NCBI RefSeq assembly: GCF_002803155.1
Contig: NZ_NNBP01000001.1
Span: 682,001-746,000, forward strand
Length of the DNA: 64,000 nucleotides
Origin: Streptomyces sp. CB02959
GTDB lineage: Bacteria; Actinomycetota; Actinomycetes; Streptomycetales; Streptomycetaceae
Direction: 5' to 3'
Shown piece after piece: positions 18,610 to 28,795 of the stretch (positions within the stretch are counted from its first letter, which is position 1; the number at the start of each line of letters is the position of its first letter). A program made the translations under genes and the position numbers. The notes below the pieces were generated by a model. The model was not told the DNA's origin, did not search any database, and saw only the letters and a list, made by a program, of their open reading frames with translations.

Positions 18610-19644
18610 CTACTCGCTCGGCACCACCCGCCGCTCCTCCGCGAAGTGGCAGGCCGAGGCGTGCCGCGCCGGGCCCTCGGTGTCGTGGAACGCCGCCGGG
18701 ACCGCCAGCGGCGGCTCGACCCGGGCGCACAGCTCCTGCGCCTTCCAGCAGCGGGTCCGGAAGCGGCATCCGGACGGCGGGTCGGCCGGGGACGGGACGT
18801 CGCCGCTGAGCAGGATGCGGTCGCGGTGCGCACGGGCGTCGGGGTCGGGCACCGGGACGGCGGAGAGCAGCGCCTGGGTGTACGGGTGGGTGGGGTGGTC
18901 GTAGATCTGCTCGCCGGTGCCGAGTTCGACGATCTTGCCGAGGTACATCACCGCGACCCGGTCGGAGAGGTGGCGGACGACGGACAGGTCGTGCGCGATG
19001 AAGACGTAGGACAGCCCGAAGTCGTCCTGGAGCTGGGCCAGCAGGTTGACGACCTGGGCCTGGACGGAGACGTCGAGGGCGGAGACCGGCTCGTCCGCGA
19101 CGATGATCTCCGGGCGGAGGGCCAGGCCGCGGGCGATCCCGATGCGCTGGCGCTGGCCGCCGGAGAACTGGTGCGGATAGCGGTTGACGAACTCGGGGTT
19201 GAGCCCGACGACCTCCAGGAGTTCCTGGACCCGGCGCCGGCGGTCCCCCTTGGGCGCCACCTCGGGGTGGATCTCGTAGGGCTCGCCGATGATGTCGCCG
19301 ACCGTCATCCGGGGGTTCAGCGAGGTGTAGGGGTCCTGGAACACCATCTGGATGTTGCGGCGGACGGCCTTCATGGCGCGCCCGGACAGCTGGGTGATGT
19401 CCTCGCCGCGGTACCGGATGTGACCGGCCGTCGGCCGCTCCAGCCCGACCAGCATCCTGGCGACGGTCGACTTGCCGCAGCCGGACTCCCCCACGATGCC
19501 GAGGGTTTCGCCCTGCCGGAGCTCGAACGAGACCCCGTCGACCGCCTTGACCGCGCCCACCTGCTTCCTGATCAGTACGCCGCCGGTGAGCGGGAAGTGC
19601 TTGACCAGGTCGCGGACTTCGAGGAGCGGTTCACCGGGCGCCAT
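18610..19644 (-). CDS. Oligopeptide ABC transporter ATPase (OppF/DppF type), second system
   Basis: A 344-residue ATPase with [40 protein letters not shown] and FIAHDLSVV. The C-terminal cysteines are in [17 protein letters not shown] and ASACHFAE. Last gene of a five-gene minus-strand operon (binding protein, OppB, OppC, OppD, OppF). Its start overlaps the end of the OppD gene by 14 bases, indicating coupling. It is very similar in plan to BldKE but belongs to a separate complete transporter facing bldK tail to tail. The substrate is unknown; peptides are expected for the family. Confidence 0.9.
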   Translation of the reverse strand: MAPGEPLLEVRDLVKHFPLTGGVLIRKQVGAVKAVDGVSFELRQGETLGIVGESGCGKSTVARMLVGLERPTAGHIRYRGEDITQLSGRAMKAVRRNIQMVFQDPYTSLNPRMTVGDIIGEPYEIHPEVAPKGDRRRRVQELLEVVGLNPEFVNRYPHQFSGGQRQRIGIARGLALRPEIIVADEPVSALDVSVQAQVVNLLAQLQDDFGLSYVFIAHDLSVVRHLSDRVAVMYLGKIVELGTGEQIYDHPTHPYTQALLSAVPVPDPDARAHRDRILLSGDVPSPADPPSGCRFRTRCWKAQELCARVEPPLAVPAAFHDTEGPARHASACHFAEERRVVPSE

Positions 19645-20641
19645 CGAGCGTCTCCTTCCAGAAGTGGCAGGCGCTGGCCCGGCCCGGTCCGGCGTCGTAG
19701 AGCGGCGGGCGGTCGGTGCGGCAGATGTCGCGGGCCAGCGGGCAGCGGGGGTGGAAGGCGCAGCCCGGCGGGATGGCGGTGAGGTTCGGCGGCAGGCCCT
19801 TGATCGCGTGCAGCTGCTGCCCCTTGTGTCCCAGGCGGGGCACGGATTCCAGCAGGGCGCGGGTGTACGGGTGCGCGGGCGCCTTGTAGAGCTGGTGGAC
19901 GGAGGCGGTCTCGACGACCCGGCCCGCGTACATCACCGCGATGGTGTCGGCGACGTCGGCGACCACGCCCAGGTCGTGGGTGATCAGGATCAGCCCCATC
20001 CGGTATTCCCGGCGCAGCTCCGCCAGCAGGTCCATGACCTGGGCCTGGACCGTGACGTCCAGGGCGGTGGTCGGTTCGTCCGCGATGATCAGGTCCGGCT
20101 CCAGGGCGAGCGCCATGGCGATCATGATGCGTTGGCGCATCCCGCCGGAGAACTGGTGCGGGTAGTCCCCGACCCGCGCCCGGGCCGCCGGGATGCCGAC
20201 CCGTTCCATCAGCGCCACGGCCCTGTCGCGGGCGTCCTTGCGGGACGCCCCGCTGTGCACCCGGAACATCTCGCCGAGCTGGGCGCCGACGCTGAGCACC
20301 GGGTTCAGGGCGGAGAGCGCGTCCTGGAAGATCATCGCCATCTTGGCTCCGCGGATCCTCCGGCGCTCCTCCTTGCCCAGGGTGAGCAGGTCGCGGCCCT
20401 GGAAGAGGATCCGGCCGCCGGTGACGAAGCCCGGCGGGGTGTCGAGGATGCCCATCACGGCCTGGGCGGTGACGGACTTGCCGGAGCCGGACTCGCCGAG
20501 CACCGCCAGGGTCTGGCCGGCCGCCACGGTGTAGCTGACGCCGTTGACGGCCTTGGCCACGCCGTCCCGGGTGCGGAACTCCACCCGCAGGTCCTGGACG
20601 TCGAGCAGCGGCTCGGCCGGGGGTGCGCCGCCGTTGGTCAT
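19631..20641 (-). CDS. Oligopeptide ABC transporter ATPase (OppD/DppD type), second system
   Basis: A 336-residue ATPase. The ATG at 20641 was chosen because domain sequence ([13 protein letters not shown]) begins within 15 residues; the open frame further upstream is antisense-like. Walker A is GESGSGKSV, the signature is [15 protein letters not shown], Walker B is [16 protein letters not shown], and the switch His is in LITHDLGVV. The C-terminal oligopeptide extension has cysteines in [17 protein letters not shown]. It starts 11 bases after the OppC gene and overlaps the OppF gene. Heterodimer partner of the OppF-type ATPase. Confidence 0.9.
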   Translation of the reverse strand: MTNGGAPPAEPLLDVQDLRVEFRTRDGVAKAVNGVSYTVAAGQTLAVLGESGSGKSVTAQAVMGILDTPPGFVTGGRILFQGRDLLTLGKEERRRIRGAKMAMIFQDALSALNPVLSVGAQLGEMFRVHSGASRKDARDRAVALMERVGIPAARARVGDYPHQFSGGMRQRIMIAMALALEPDLIIADEPTTALDVTVQAQVMDLLAELRREYRMGLILITHDLGVVADVADTIAVMYAGRVVETASVHQLYKAPAHPYTRALLESVPRLGHKGQQLHAIKGLPPNLTAIPPGCAFHPRCPLARDICRTDRPPLYDAGPGRASACHFWKETLDGAR

Positions 20642-20652
20642 CTGACGCCTCC

Positions 20653-21636
20653 TCAGTGCAGCTTGGGGTCGAGGGCGTCGCGCACCGCGTCGCCGAGCAT
20701 GATGAACGCCAGCACCGTGATGCTGAGCGCGCCCGCGGGCCAGAGGAGCATGTGGGGCGCGTTGCGGATGTGGGTGGAGGCGGCGGAGATGTCGATGCCC
20801 CAGGAGACGGTGGGCGGTTTGAGGCCCGCGCCGAGGTACGACAGCGTGGCCTCCAGGGCGATGTAGGTGCCCAGGGCGATGGTGGCGACGACGATGACGG
20901 GGGCGATGGCGTTGGGCGCGATGTGCCGCAGCAGCATCCGCCCGTTGCCGGCGCCCAGTGCCCGGGCGGCCTGGACGTAGTCGTTCTGTTTGGCGGTGAC
21001 GACCGAGCCGCGGGCGATCCGGGAGATCTGCGGCCAGCCGAGCAGCACGATGAAGCCGACCACCGGCCAGACGGTGGTGCTGGTGACCACGGACAGGAAG
21101 ACCAGCCCGCCGAGCAGCACCGGGATGCCGAAGAAGATGTCGGCGAGCCGGGAGAGCAGGGTGTCCCACCAGCCGCCGAAGAAGCCGGCCAGGCCGCCGA
21201 GGAGGCTGCCCAGGAGGGCGGCGCCGGCGGTGGCGCAGGTGCCGACGGTGATGGAGGCGCGGGCGCCGTAGACGACCCGGGTGTAGACGTCCCGGCCCTG
21301 GGTGTCGTAGCCGAAGGGGTGGCCGGGCGCGGCGCCCTGCTGGGCCTTGGACAGGTCGGCGCGGTACGGGTTGCCGGTGGCGATCAGCTGCGGCCAGAGG
21401 GCGATGACCACCAGGAAGACGATGACCAGCGCGGAGACCACGAAGACCGGGTTGCGGCGCAGGTCGTGCCAGGCGTCGCTCCACAGGCTGCGGGGTTTGC
21501 CGGTGGGTTCGCCGCCCGGGGGCGGGGGCCCGGCTCCGGGGGCGCGGGACAGGGATTCGGCCTCGCCGATGGCGAGCGCGGCGGTGCCGCCGTCGCCGTG
21601 GCCGATGGCTTCCTGGGGGACGTGCGGCTCACTCAT
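20653..21636 (-). CDS. Oligopeptide ABC transporter permease (OppC/DppC type), second system
   Basis: A 327-residue permease. A hydrophilic N-terminus of about 50 residues precedes the first helix (NPVFVVSALVIVFLVVI). The outer loop contains GHPFGYDTQGRDVYTRVVYGARAS, the diagnostic OppC/DppC segment. Five further helices follow, with the EAA loop NDYVQAARALGAGNGRML. The ATG at 21636 overlaps the OppB-type gene by eight bases. Together they form the channel of the second oligopeptide importer. Confidence 0.91.
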   Translation of the reverse strand: MSEPHVPQEAIGHGDGGTAALAIGEAESLSRAPGAGPPPPGGEPTGKPRSLWSDAWHDLRRNPVFVVSALVIVFLVVIALWPQLIATGNPYRADLSKAQQGAAPGHPFGYDTQGRDVYTRVVYGARASITVGTCATAGAALLGSLLGGLAGFFGGWWDTLLSRLADIFFGIPVLLGGLVFLSVVTSTTVWPVVGFIVLLGWPQISRIARGSVVTAKQNDYVQAARALGAGNGRMLLRHIAPNAIAPVIVVATIALGTYIALEATLSYLGAGLKPPTVSWGIDISAASTHIRNAPHMLLWPAGALSITVLAFIMLGDAVRDALDPKLH

Positions 21637-22552
21637 AGCGGATCCTCGGGTCGAGGACGGCGTACAGCAGGTCGACCAGCAGGTTGGCGATCAGGAACAC
21701 CAGCACCAGGATCGTCACGAAGCCCACCACGGTCGGCGAGTTCTGCCGGAGGATGCCCTGGTAGAGCTGGTATCCGACGCCGTGGATGTTGAAGATCCGC
21801 TCGGTGACGATGGCGCCGCCCATCAGCGCGCCGATGTCGGTGCCGATGAAGGTGACCACCGGGATCAGGGAGTTGCGCAGCAGGTGGCGGGTGATGACCC
21901 GGTGCCGGGGCAGCCCCTTGGCGATGGCGGTGCGGACGTAGTCGGCGCGGGCGTTCTCGGCGATCGAGGTCCGGGTCAGCCGGGTGACGTAGGCGAGCGA
22001 GACCAGCGCCAACACCAGGCCGGGTAGCAGCAGTTGGCCCAGTGGCGCGTCGATGGCGACGGTCGGCGCGGCCCATTCCCACTTCACGCCGAAGACGAAC
22101 TGGAGCAGGTAGCCGCTGACGAAGGTCGGTACGGAGACCACGACGAGGGTCAGGACCAGCACGGTGGTGTCGATGCCGCGGCCGCGCCGGAGTCCGCTGA
22201 ACACGCCCAGTGCGATGCCCACCACCATCTCGATGACGACCGCGACCACGGTGAGCCGGAGGGTGACGGGGAAGGCCGAGGCCATCAGCTCGGTGACCGG
22301 CCGGCCGTTGAAGGCGATGCCGAAGTTCCCCCGGAAGATCTGGCCCATGTAGTGCGGGTACTGCTTCCACAGCGGTTGGTCGAGGTAGAGGTCGTGGCGG
22401 ATCTGCGCCGCGGTGGCGGGGTCCGGCGCGCGGTCGCCGAACATCGCGGCGACCGGGTCGCCCAGTGCGTAGACCATGAGGAAGATCAGAAAGGTGCTGC
22501 CGATGAACACCGGGACCATCTGGAGCAGCCGCCGGATCACATAACGTCCCAT
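21629..22552 (-). CDS. Oligopeptide ABC transporter permease (OppB/DppB type), second system
   Basis: A 307-residue permease starting MGRYVIRRLLQMVPVF, the classic OppB/DppB N-terminus. Six helices, outer-loop segment LDQPLWKQYPHYM, and EAA loop ADYVRTAIAKGLPRHRVITR. It lies 18 bases after the binding-protein gene and overlaps the OppC gene, so the operon is tightly packed. Confidence 0.91.
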   Translation of the reverse strand: MGRYVIRRLLQMVPVFIGSTFLIFLMVYALGDPVAAMFGDRAPDPATAAQIRHDLYLDQPLWKQYPHYMGQIFRGNFGIAFNGRPVTELMASAFPVTLRLTVVAVVIEMVVGIALGVFSGLRRGRGIDTTVLVLTLVVVSVPTFVSGYLLQFVFGVKWEWAAPTVAIDAPLGQLLLPGLVLALVSLAYVTRLTRTSIAENARADYVRTAIAKGLPRHRVITRHLLRNSLIPVVTFIGTDIGALMGGAIVTERIFNIHGVGYQLYQGILRQNSPTVVGFVTILVLVFLIANLLVDLLYAVLDPRIRYE

Positions 22553-22570
22553 GAGCGCCTGCCTCCGCGG

Positions 22571-24193
22571 TCAGCCGACCGTGATCTCGTTGTAGACCGG
22601 CACGCTGAACGGGTTGAGCCGCACATTGCTGATCCGGTCCGAATAGCCGCCGCTGCCGTTCTGGTACCACAGCGGAATGGACGGCATCTCGCGGGCGAGG
22701 ATCCGCTCCGCGTCCTGGAATTTCGCCACCGCCTGCCGGGTGTCCGGGGCGGCGTTCGCCTGGTTGACGAGTTTGTCGAATTCGGGGTTGCTGAATTTCC
22801 CGTCGTTGGAGGAGGCGTTGGTGAAGTACAGCGGCTGGAGGAAGTTCTGGATCAGCGGGTAGTCCATCTGCCAGCCGGCCCGGAACGGCCCGGTCATCTG
22901 CCTGGCGCTGATCTTGTTGCGGAAGTCCGCGAAGGTACCGACGGGATTTCCCACGCACGCCTTGTCGTTTCCCAGCGTCTTGTTGATGCTGTTGCAGACC
23001 GCGTCGACCCAGTCCTTGTGCGAGCCGGTGTCGGCGTTGTACGTGATCGTCATCCGGCCGCCGGGGAGTCCGCCGCCGTCCTTGATGGCCTGGCGGGCCT
23101 TGGCCGGGTCGAAGACGCAGGCGTCGCCGCAGACCCCCGACTGGTAGCCGCCCTTGACCCCCAGGACCGGGGAGGTCCAGTCGGTGGCGGGGGTGCGGGT
23201 GTTCTGGAAGATCTCCTTGGTGATCTGGTGCCGGTCGATCGCCATCGACACGCCGCGCCGCACCTGCTCCATCCCGGGCTTTCCCCAGTGCGGGTCGTAC
23301 ATGGGGAAAGTGAGGGTCTGGATGATGCCGGCCGGCTGGTTGATGTAGCGGTTGCCGAGGTCGGACCGGACGTTCTTCAGCTGGGAGGCCGGGATGTCGT
23401 CCACCAGGTCCAGGTTTCCGGCCTGGAGGTCGGTGTAGGCGGTGTCGTTGTCGGTGTAGACCCGCAGGTCGATCCCGCCGTTCTGGGCCCGGTCCGGACC
23501 CGGGTACCTCTTCCATTTCCGCATCTTCAGCACGCTGCCCTTGGCGTACGAATCCACCAGGTACGGGCCGTTGCCGATCGGCTTCTTCAGCCAGCCGGCG
23601 TGGTCGTGGAAGAACGTCTGGGGCAGCGGCATGAACGCCGAATAGCCCAGGGTGTCGGGCCAGCTTGAGAATTTCTGGTTCAGCGTGACGTCGAAGGTGT
23701 GGTCGTCCTTCAGTTGGAGTCCGGAGAGGGTTTTCGCGGTGGGCGAGCCCTGGTCCGGGTGCACCTTGTCGTAGCCGTCGATGTATTGGAAGAAGGGTGC
23801 GTTCCTCTGCTTGTTGTCCAGCAGTGCGCCGTAATTCCAGGCGTCCACGAAGGACTTGGCGGTGACCTTCTCGCCGTTGCTGAAGGTCCAGCCGCGCTTG
23901 ACGGTCACGGTGTAGTGCCGGGCGTCCCTGGACTCGATCCGCTCGGCCAGGACGTTCTGGGCGGCGCCGGTCTTGGGGTCGTAGCGCTTGAGGCCGCGCA
24001 GCAGCATTTCCAGGACCTTGCCGCCCTGCACCTCGTTGGTGTTGGCCGGCTCCAGCGGATTCTGCGGGTCCCCCCAGGAGGCGCTGACCACGGCGGAGCC
24101 GCCCGGCCCGGCGGTGCCGCCCCCGCATCCGGTGGCCGCGAGGGCCGCGGCCGCCACGCAGCCGGCCCACTTCGCGCGCACGGCTCCGCGCAT
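22571..24193 (-). CDS. Oligopeptide-binding lipoprotein, second system
   Basis: A 540-residue SBP_bac_5 protein. The signal peptide ends in lipobox LAATGC, so it is lipid-anchored at about Cys 23. Family segments include WGDPQNPLEPANTNEVQGGKV at the N-terminal lobe, WTFSNGEKVTAKSFVDAWNY and IPLWYQNGSGGYSDRI. It resembles the OppA/MppA-like branch (the EPANTNE start and WNYGA) more than BldKB, so the two systems probably differ in peptide preference. First gene of the minus-strand operon; transcription starts in the roughly 165-base gap before typA's terminator. Confidence 0.9.
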   Translation of the reverse strand: MRGAVRAKWAGCVAAAALAATGCGGGTAGPGGSAVVSASWGDPQNPLEPANTNEVQGGKVLEMLLRGLKRYDPKTGAAQNVLAERIESRDARHYTVTVKRGWTFSNGEKVTAKSFVDAWNYGALLDNKQRNAPFFQYIDGYDKVHPDQGSPTAKTLSGLQLKDDHTFDVTLNQKFSSWPDTLGYSAFMPLPQTFFHDHAGWLKKPIGNGPYLVDSYAKGSVLKMRKWKRYPGPDRAQNGGIDLRVYTDNDTAYTDLQAGNLDLVDDIPASQLKNVRSDLGNRYINQPAGIIQTLTFPMYDPHWGKPGMEQVRRGVSMAIDRHQITKEIFQNTRTPATDWTSPVLGVKGGYQSGVCGDACVFDPAKARQAIKDGGGLPGGRMTITYNADTGSHKDWVDAVCNSINKTLGNDKACVGNPVGTFADFRNKISARQMTGPFRAGWQMDYPLIQNFLQPLYFTNASSNDGKFSNPEFDKLVNQANAAPDTRQAVAKFQDAERILAREMPSIPLWYQNGSGGYSDRISNVRLNPFSVPVYNEITVG

Positions 24194-24357
24194 GGCGCCT
24201 CCTTACGGTCCGGACTCCGGGTCACCCGTGGCCGCCAGGACCACGCGTAGCCCACATCAGAGCCCAAACCAGGCCATAGCGCACCCCGGCACCGGCCGCC
24301 ACTGCTCCGAACCCCCGGGAAAACCCTCGGATGACCGACGCCGTGCGGGCATACGGC

Positions 24358-24390
24358 GGCGCCCCGCCGGACCGTGTCCGACGGGGCGCC
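24358..24390 (-). terminator. Terminator of typA
   Basis: GGCGCCCCG pairs with CGGGGCGCC. After one mismatch the stem continues CGGAC/GTCCG around a three-base loop. It lies 20 bases beyond the typA stop. Confidence 0.85.
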
Positions 24391-24410
24391 AGTGAAGAGC
24401 CGTGGTGGCG

Positions 24411-26318
24411 TCAGCCGTGCTTGGCGCGCGAGGCGCTGCGGCCGCGCTCCTTCTGGTCCAGGACGACCTTGCGGATGCGCACGGCCTCCGGGGTGACCTC
24501 GACGCACTCGTCGTCGCGGCAGAACTCCAGGGACTGCTCCAGGGAGAGCTTGCGCGGCGGCACGATCGCCTCGAACGAGTCGGCCGACGAGGACCGCATG
24601 TTCGTGAGCTTCTTCTCCTTGGTGATGTTCACGTCCATGTCGTCGGAGCGCGAGTTCTCGCCGACGATCATGCCCTCGTACACCTCGGTGCCGGGGTCGG
24701 TGAACAGCACACCGCGCTCCTGGAGGTTGGTCATCGCGAAGGCGGTGACCGCGCCCGAGCGGTCGGCGACCAGCGAGCCGTTGTTACGGGTCGTCAGGGT
24801 GCCGAACCACGGCTCGTGGCCCTCGTGGATGGAGTGCGCGATACCGGTGCCGCGGGTGTTGGTCAGGAACTCCGTGCGGAAGCCGATCAGACCGCGGGAG
24901 GGCACGACGAACTCCATGCGGACCCAGCCCGAGCCGTGGTTGGACATGTTGTCCATCCGGCCCTTGCGGACGCCCATGAGCTGGGTGACGGCACCCATGT
25001 GCTCCTCGGGCACGTCGATGGTCATGCGCTCGACGGGCTCGTAGGTCTTGCCGTCGACGTCCTTGGTGACGACCTGCGGCTTGCCGATCGTCATCTCGAA
25101 GCCCTCACGGCGCATCTGCTCGACCAGGATGGCCAACGCCAGCTCACCGCGGCCCTGCACCTCCCAGGCGTCGGGGCGCTCGGTGTCCAGGACGCGCAGC
25201 GAGACGTTACCGATCAGCTCGCGGTCCAGGCGGTCCTTGACCTGGCGGGCGGTGACCTTGCGGTCCTTGACCGCGGCCTTGGCGCTCGCGCCCTTGCCCG
25301 TGCCACCGCGGCCGACCAGCGGCGAGGTGTTGGTGCCGATGGTCATGGAGATCGCCGGCTCGTCGACCGTGATCAGCGGCAGCGCGACCGGGTTCTCCGG
25401 GTCGGCCAGGGTCTCGCCGATCATGATGTCGGGGATACCGGCGACCGCGCAGATGTCGCCCGGGCCGGCCTTCTCGGCGGGCTTGCGGGTGAGCGCCTCG
25501 GTCATCATCAGCTCGGTGATGCGGACGTTGGAGATGCTGCCGTCACGCTTGATCCACGCGACGGTCTGGCCCTTGCGCAGCTCGCCCTGCTCGACGCGGA
25601 GCAGCGCGATACGGCCGAGGAAGTTGTCGGCGTCGAGGTTGGTGACGTGCGCCTGGAGCGGCGCCTCCTCCTCGTACGTCGGGGCCGGGACGTGCGCCAG
25701 GATGGTGGAGAAGAACGGCTCCAGGTTGGTGCTGTCCGCCGGGACGGTGCCGTCCTCCGGCTTGGTCAGCGAGGCGATGCCGTCACGGCCGCAGGCGTAG
25801 ACGATCGGGAACTCGATCTGGTCCTCGTCCGCGTCCAGGTCCAGGAAGAGGTCGTAGGTCTCGTTGACGACCTCGTCGATCCGGGAGTCCGGGCGGTCGG
25901 TCTTGTTGATGCACAGGATGACCGGCATCCGGGCCTGGAGGGCCTTGCGGAGCACGAAGCGGGTCTGCGGGAGCGGGCCCTCGGAGGCGTCGACCAGCAG
26001 CACGACCGCGTCCACCATCGACAGACCGCGCTCGACCTCGCCACCGAAGTCGGCGTGGCCGGGGGTGTCGATGATGTTGATCGTGATGGGCTCCCCGCCG
26101 TCCTTGGGGTGATACTTCACCGCCGTGTTCTTGGCGAGGATCGTGATGCCCTTTTCACGCTCCAGATCGTTCGAGTCCATCATGCGGTCGTCGAGGGACT
26201 CCGCGGCGTGCGCCGCGAAGGCGCCCGCCTGCTTGAGCATGGCGTCGACGATGGTCGTCTTGCCGTGGTCGACGTGGGCGACGATGGCGACGTTGCGGAT
26301 GTCGTGGCGCGTGGCCAT
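24411..26318 (-). CDS. typA: TypA/BipA ribosome-associated GTPase
   Basis: A 635-residue translational GTPase. G1 is [10 protein letters not shown]2/switch I is [13 protein letters not shown]3 is DTPGHADF and G4 is NKTDRP. EF-G-like domains II, III and V follow, then the TypA-specific C-terminal domain. The ATG at 26318 is chosen because the G domain begins at once ([13 protein letters not shown]). TypA binds ribosomes and assists subunit assembly and stress adaptation. It is a single gene between its own terminator and an upstream one at 26416-26460. Length and motifs are normal. Confidence 0.95.
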   Translation of the reverse strand: MATRHDIRNVAIVAHVDHGKTTIVDAMLKQAGAFAAHAAESLDDRMMDSNDLEREKGITILAKNTAVKYHPKDGGEPITINIIDTPGHADFGGEVERGLSMVDAVVLLVDASEGPLPQTRFVLRKALQARMPVILCINKTDRPDSRIDEVVNETYDLFLDLDADEDQIEFPIVYACGRDGIASLTKPEDGTVPADSTNLEPFFSTILAHVPAPTYEEEAPLQAHVTNLDADNFLGRIALLRVEQGELRKGQTVAWIKRDGSISNVRITELMMTEALTRKPAEKAGPGDICAVAGIPDIMIGETLADPENPVALPLITVDEPAISMTIGTNTSPLVGRGGTGKGASAKAAVKDRKVTARQVKDRLDRELIGNVSLRVLDTERPDAWEVQGRGELALAILVEQMRREGFEMTIGKPQVVTKDVDGKTYEPVERMTIDVPEEHMGAVTQLMGVRKGRMDNMSNHGSGWVRMEFVVPSRGLIGFRTEFLTNTRGTGIAHSIHEGHEPWFGTLTTRNNGSLVADRSGAVTAFAMTNLQERGVLFTDPGTEVYEGMIVGENSRSDDMDVNITKEKKLTNMRSSSADSFEAIVPPRKLSLEQSLEFCRDDECVEVTPEAVRIRKVVLDQKERGRSASRAKHG

Positions 26319-26415
26319 AGTGCGGCGCTTCTCCCGGAATCGTGGATGGCATCGCGTACGGTCCGGCACGCGCGCCCTGCCGGGCTTCACGACGCCACGG
26401 CCTCACCCCATGGTA

Positions 26416-26460
26416 CGGGGCTGCGGCGGCAACGGCCGCCTCAGCCCGTACGCAGCCCCG
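26416..26460 (-). terminator. Terminator after the orphan substrate-binding gene
   Basis: CGGGGCTGCG and CGCAGCCCCG form a perfect 10-bp stem with a second GCGGC/GCCGC hairpin inside, between the stop at 26504 and the typA start. Confidence 0.75.
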
Positions 26461-26503
26461 CTGACCTGCGGTTTCTCACCGAAGATTAGCTCTGGCGTGG
26501 CCT

Positions 26504-28795
26504 TTACTTCGTGTAACCGATGTCCTGGAAGCGGGGGGTGGCGAAGCCGAACGCGCCGATATTGGAGAGCGTCTTCCGGGTCGCCACCAGCTCCGGCCGC
26601 TGGTACAGCGGGATCGACCCGGCGGCGGCCCAGATACGGGCGTCGGCCTGCTCGACCAGGGTGCGCGCGGCGTCCCCGTCCAGCTCCGAGGCGGCCTGGT
26701 CGAAGAGCTGGTCGATGTGGTCGGTGCCGACCCGGGTGTAGTTCTGCTCGACGGTCAGCGAGCCGTCCGGGGCCGGCTGCGGCTTGGCGAAGATCGGCCG
26801 GGCGTCGGTCGCCGGGAAGGCGGTGCCGGGCCAGGAGTACAGCGCCAGGTCGAAGTCGCCGGAGGCGATGTGGTCCTGGAAGTAGCCGGCGTCCGGGACC
26901 CGCTGGACGGCGGTCTGCACCCCGATCCGGTTCAGCATCCCGGCGATCCGCCGCCCCACGGTGCGCAGCTGCTCCGAGCCGGGCCCGTCGGGGAGGACGA
27001 AGCGCAGCGCCAGCGGCCGGCCGTCCTTCCTCATCACCGGCGCCCGGCCGGGCGCCCGGCCCGCGGCCGCCGCCGGGGAGTGCCCGGTGCCGGCCTGCCG
27101 GACGTGGAGCGGGCCGGTGCCGGTCCGCAGGGCGGCATGGCCGGCCGCGGCCCCCGGCAGGTGCGGGGCCTGCCCGGTCTCGATCAGCTCGGCGGCGCCC
27201 AGCGTCTGCGCGGCCCGCTTCTTGTAGCGCCGGTACTTCGCGTACGCCGAGGACCCGGTGTCGCCGGCGGCCGCCGCCTTCTCCGCGGCGGCCTCGGACT
27301 TGTAGAGCGCCGCGCTCTGCCGCAGCAGGGCGGACTGCTGGACCTCTGAGCCGACCGCGCCGGCGAAGGACAGCGGCGCCTCGGCGGCGGCCGGGCGGGC
27401 GCCGTCCCGGTCGGCGGCCGCGCCCGGCCGGTGCGGGTTGCGGCCGTCGGACTCGTCCGCGCCGTCCTCGTCGCCGTCGGCCCGGTCCGGCGTGACCGCG
27501 CGGCCGGCGCCGGCCCGCTCCTCCTCCGCCGGCGGCGGCACGGCCGGGCCGGACGGCTTCCAGCCGGCGTCGGCGAGCAACTTCTTGGCCGCGCCCTCGT
27601 CCGGGTCGCCGAGCGCGTCGCTGTGGTCCTCGTAACCGTGCTGCCCGGCCATCAGCAGATGGTTGCCGAGCGGTTCGGCGGGCAGGTCCAGCGGCTTGAG
27701 GACGGAGTCGGCCAGCGCCTGCCGGTCGATGGCGCGGGCCACCGCGCGGCGCACCCGCTGGTCGGCGAGCGGCCCGGCGCTGCCGTTGAGGGCCAGCTGG
27801 GTGTAGGCGGGCTCCAGGGCCTTGCGGAGGACGTAGCCGGGCAGCGCGGACTTCCGGGCGGCGGCGCCCTCGGCCTTGGCGTCCACGCCCTTGGCGGTGG
27901 CCGGCGCGGCGGCCTGGGCGACCTGCTTGGCGGCGGCCTGGTCGACCGCGGCGACGTCGACCGACCCGGCGGCCAGCGCCGCGGACCGCTTGTCCCGGGG
28001 CAGCGCGGTCAGCACCAGCCGGTCGAGCTTGGCCCGGTCGCCCCACCACGCGGGGTTGCGGACGAGGGTGACGGTGCCGCGGGCGGCGTCCCGCTTCCGC
28101 ACCAGGAACGGGCCCGCCCCGACCGGGAGCTTCTCCCGCGCAGCGTCGTTGAAGGCGTTGGCCTCCCCCATCACGCTCTTGGGGTAGAGCGGGGTGAAGA
28201 GCGACTGCCAGTCGGCGTACGGGCGGGCGAAGGTGACCTTGACCTGGTGCGGTTCGGCGCCCGGCTCGACCTTGGCGATCCGGTCGTAGCCGGCGTTGCG
28301 GGCCGTCCAGTACGCGTTGTCCTTGCCGCGCAGCGCGTTCCACTGGGCGAGGAAGTCCGCGGCGCCGATCGGGCGGCCGTCGCTCCACCGCGCCTTGGGG
28401 TTGAGCTGGTAGGTGACGACCTGCCGGGGCTCTCGGGCGCTGATGTCGGCGGCGGTGAGGTAGTCGGCGTTGCGCTGCGCCCGGCCGCCGGCGTCGAGGG
28501 TGAACAGGCTGGGCAGGACGGCCCCGGTGACCCGGGTGGTGGCCGCGTCGGCGTCGCTCTGGAAGGCGTTGAAGGTCCTGGGCAGCGTGTCGATCGCCCA
28601 GCGGACCGTGCCGCCGTCCCTGACCGCCCCGCGCGGGGCCGGCGCGATGTCCTGGGACTGGGCGACGGAGGACGCGGTGTCACCCTGGCCGCAGCCGGCC
28701 AGGACCGGCAGCGGAAGCAGCACCCCCACCGCGACGAGCGCGGCACAGCGGCGCCTCCGGCACACCGCGCCGCCCGAGCTGACGTGGTCGGTCAT
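26504..28795 (-). CDS. ABC transporter family substrate-binding lipoprotein with large insert
   Basis: A 763-residue SBP_bac_5 protein. The signal peptide ends in lipobox VLAGC (Cys 35). The family core is clear: GGTVRWAIDTLPRTFNAFQ at residues 61-79, WSDGRPIGAADFLAQWNAL, and the C-terminal lobe from about 588 (MRKDGRPLALRFVLPDGPGSEQLRTV). Between AGWKPSG (about 410-416) and the C-terminal lobe is an insert of about 170 residues rich in Ala, Glu, Arg and Asp, where family members normally have a short link. It is an orphan: no permease or ATPase gene is adjacent, so it may feed one of the two nearby importers. Without the insert its length would be normal (about 590). Confidence 0.85.
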   Translation of the reverse strand: MTDHVSSGGAVCRRRRCAALVAVGVLLPLPVLAGCGQGDTASSVAQSQDIAPAPRGAVRDGGTVRWAIDTLPRTFNAFQSDADAATTRVTGAVLPSLFTLDAGGRAQRNADYLTAADISAREPRQVVTYQLNPKARWSDGRPIGAADFLAQWNALRGKDNAYWTARNAGYDRIAKVEPGAEPHQVKVTFARPYADWQSLFTPLYPKSVMGEANAFNDAAREKLPVGAGPFLVRKRDAARGTVTLVRNPAWWGDRAKLDRLVLTALPRDKRSAALAAGSVDVAAVDQAAAKQVAQAAAPATAKGVDAKAEGAAARKSALPGYVLRKALEPAYTQLALNGSAGPLADQRVRRAVARAIDRQALADSVLKPLDLPAEPLGNHLLMAGQHGYEDHSDALGDPDEGAAKKLLADAGWKPSGPAVPPPAEEERAGAGRAVTPDRADGDEDGADESDGRNPHRPGAAADRDGARPAAAEAPLSFAGAVGSEVQQSALLRQSAALYKSEAAAEKAAAAGDTGSSAYAKYRRYKKRAAQTLGAAELIETGQAPHLPGAAAGHAALRTGTGPLHVRQAGTGHSPAAAAGRAPGRAPVMRKDGRPLALRFVLPDGPGSEQLRTVGRRIAGMLNRIGVQTAVQRVPDAGYFQDHIASGDFDLALYSWPGTAFPATDARPIFAKPQPAPDGSLTVEQNYTRVGTDHIDQLFDQAASELDGDAARTLVEQADARIWAAAGSIPLYQRPELVATRKTLSNIGAFGFATPRFQDIGYTK

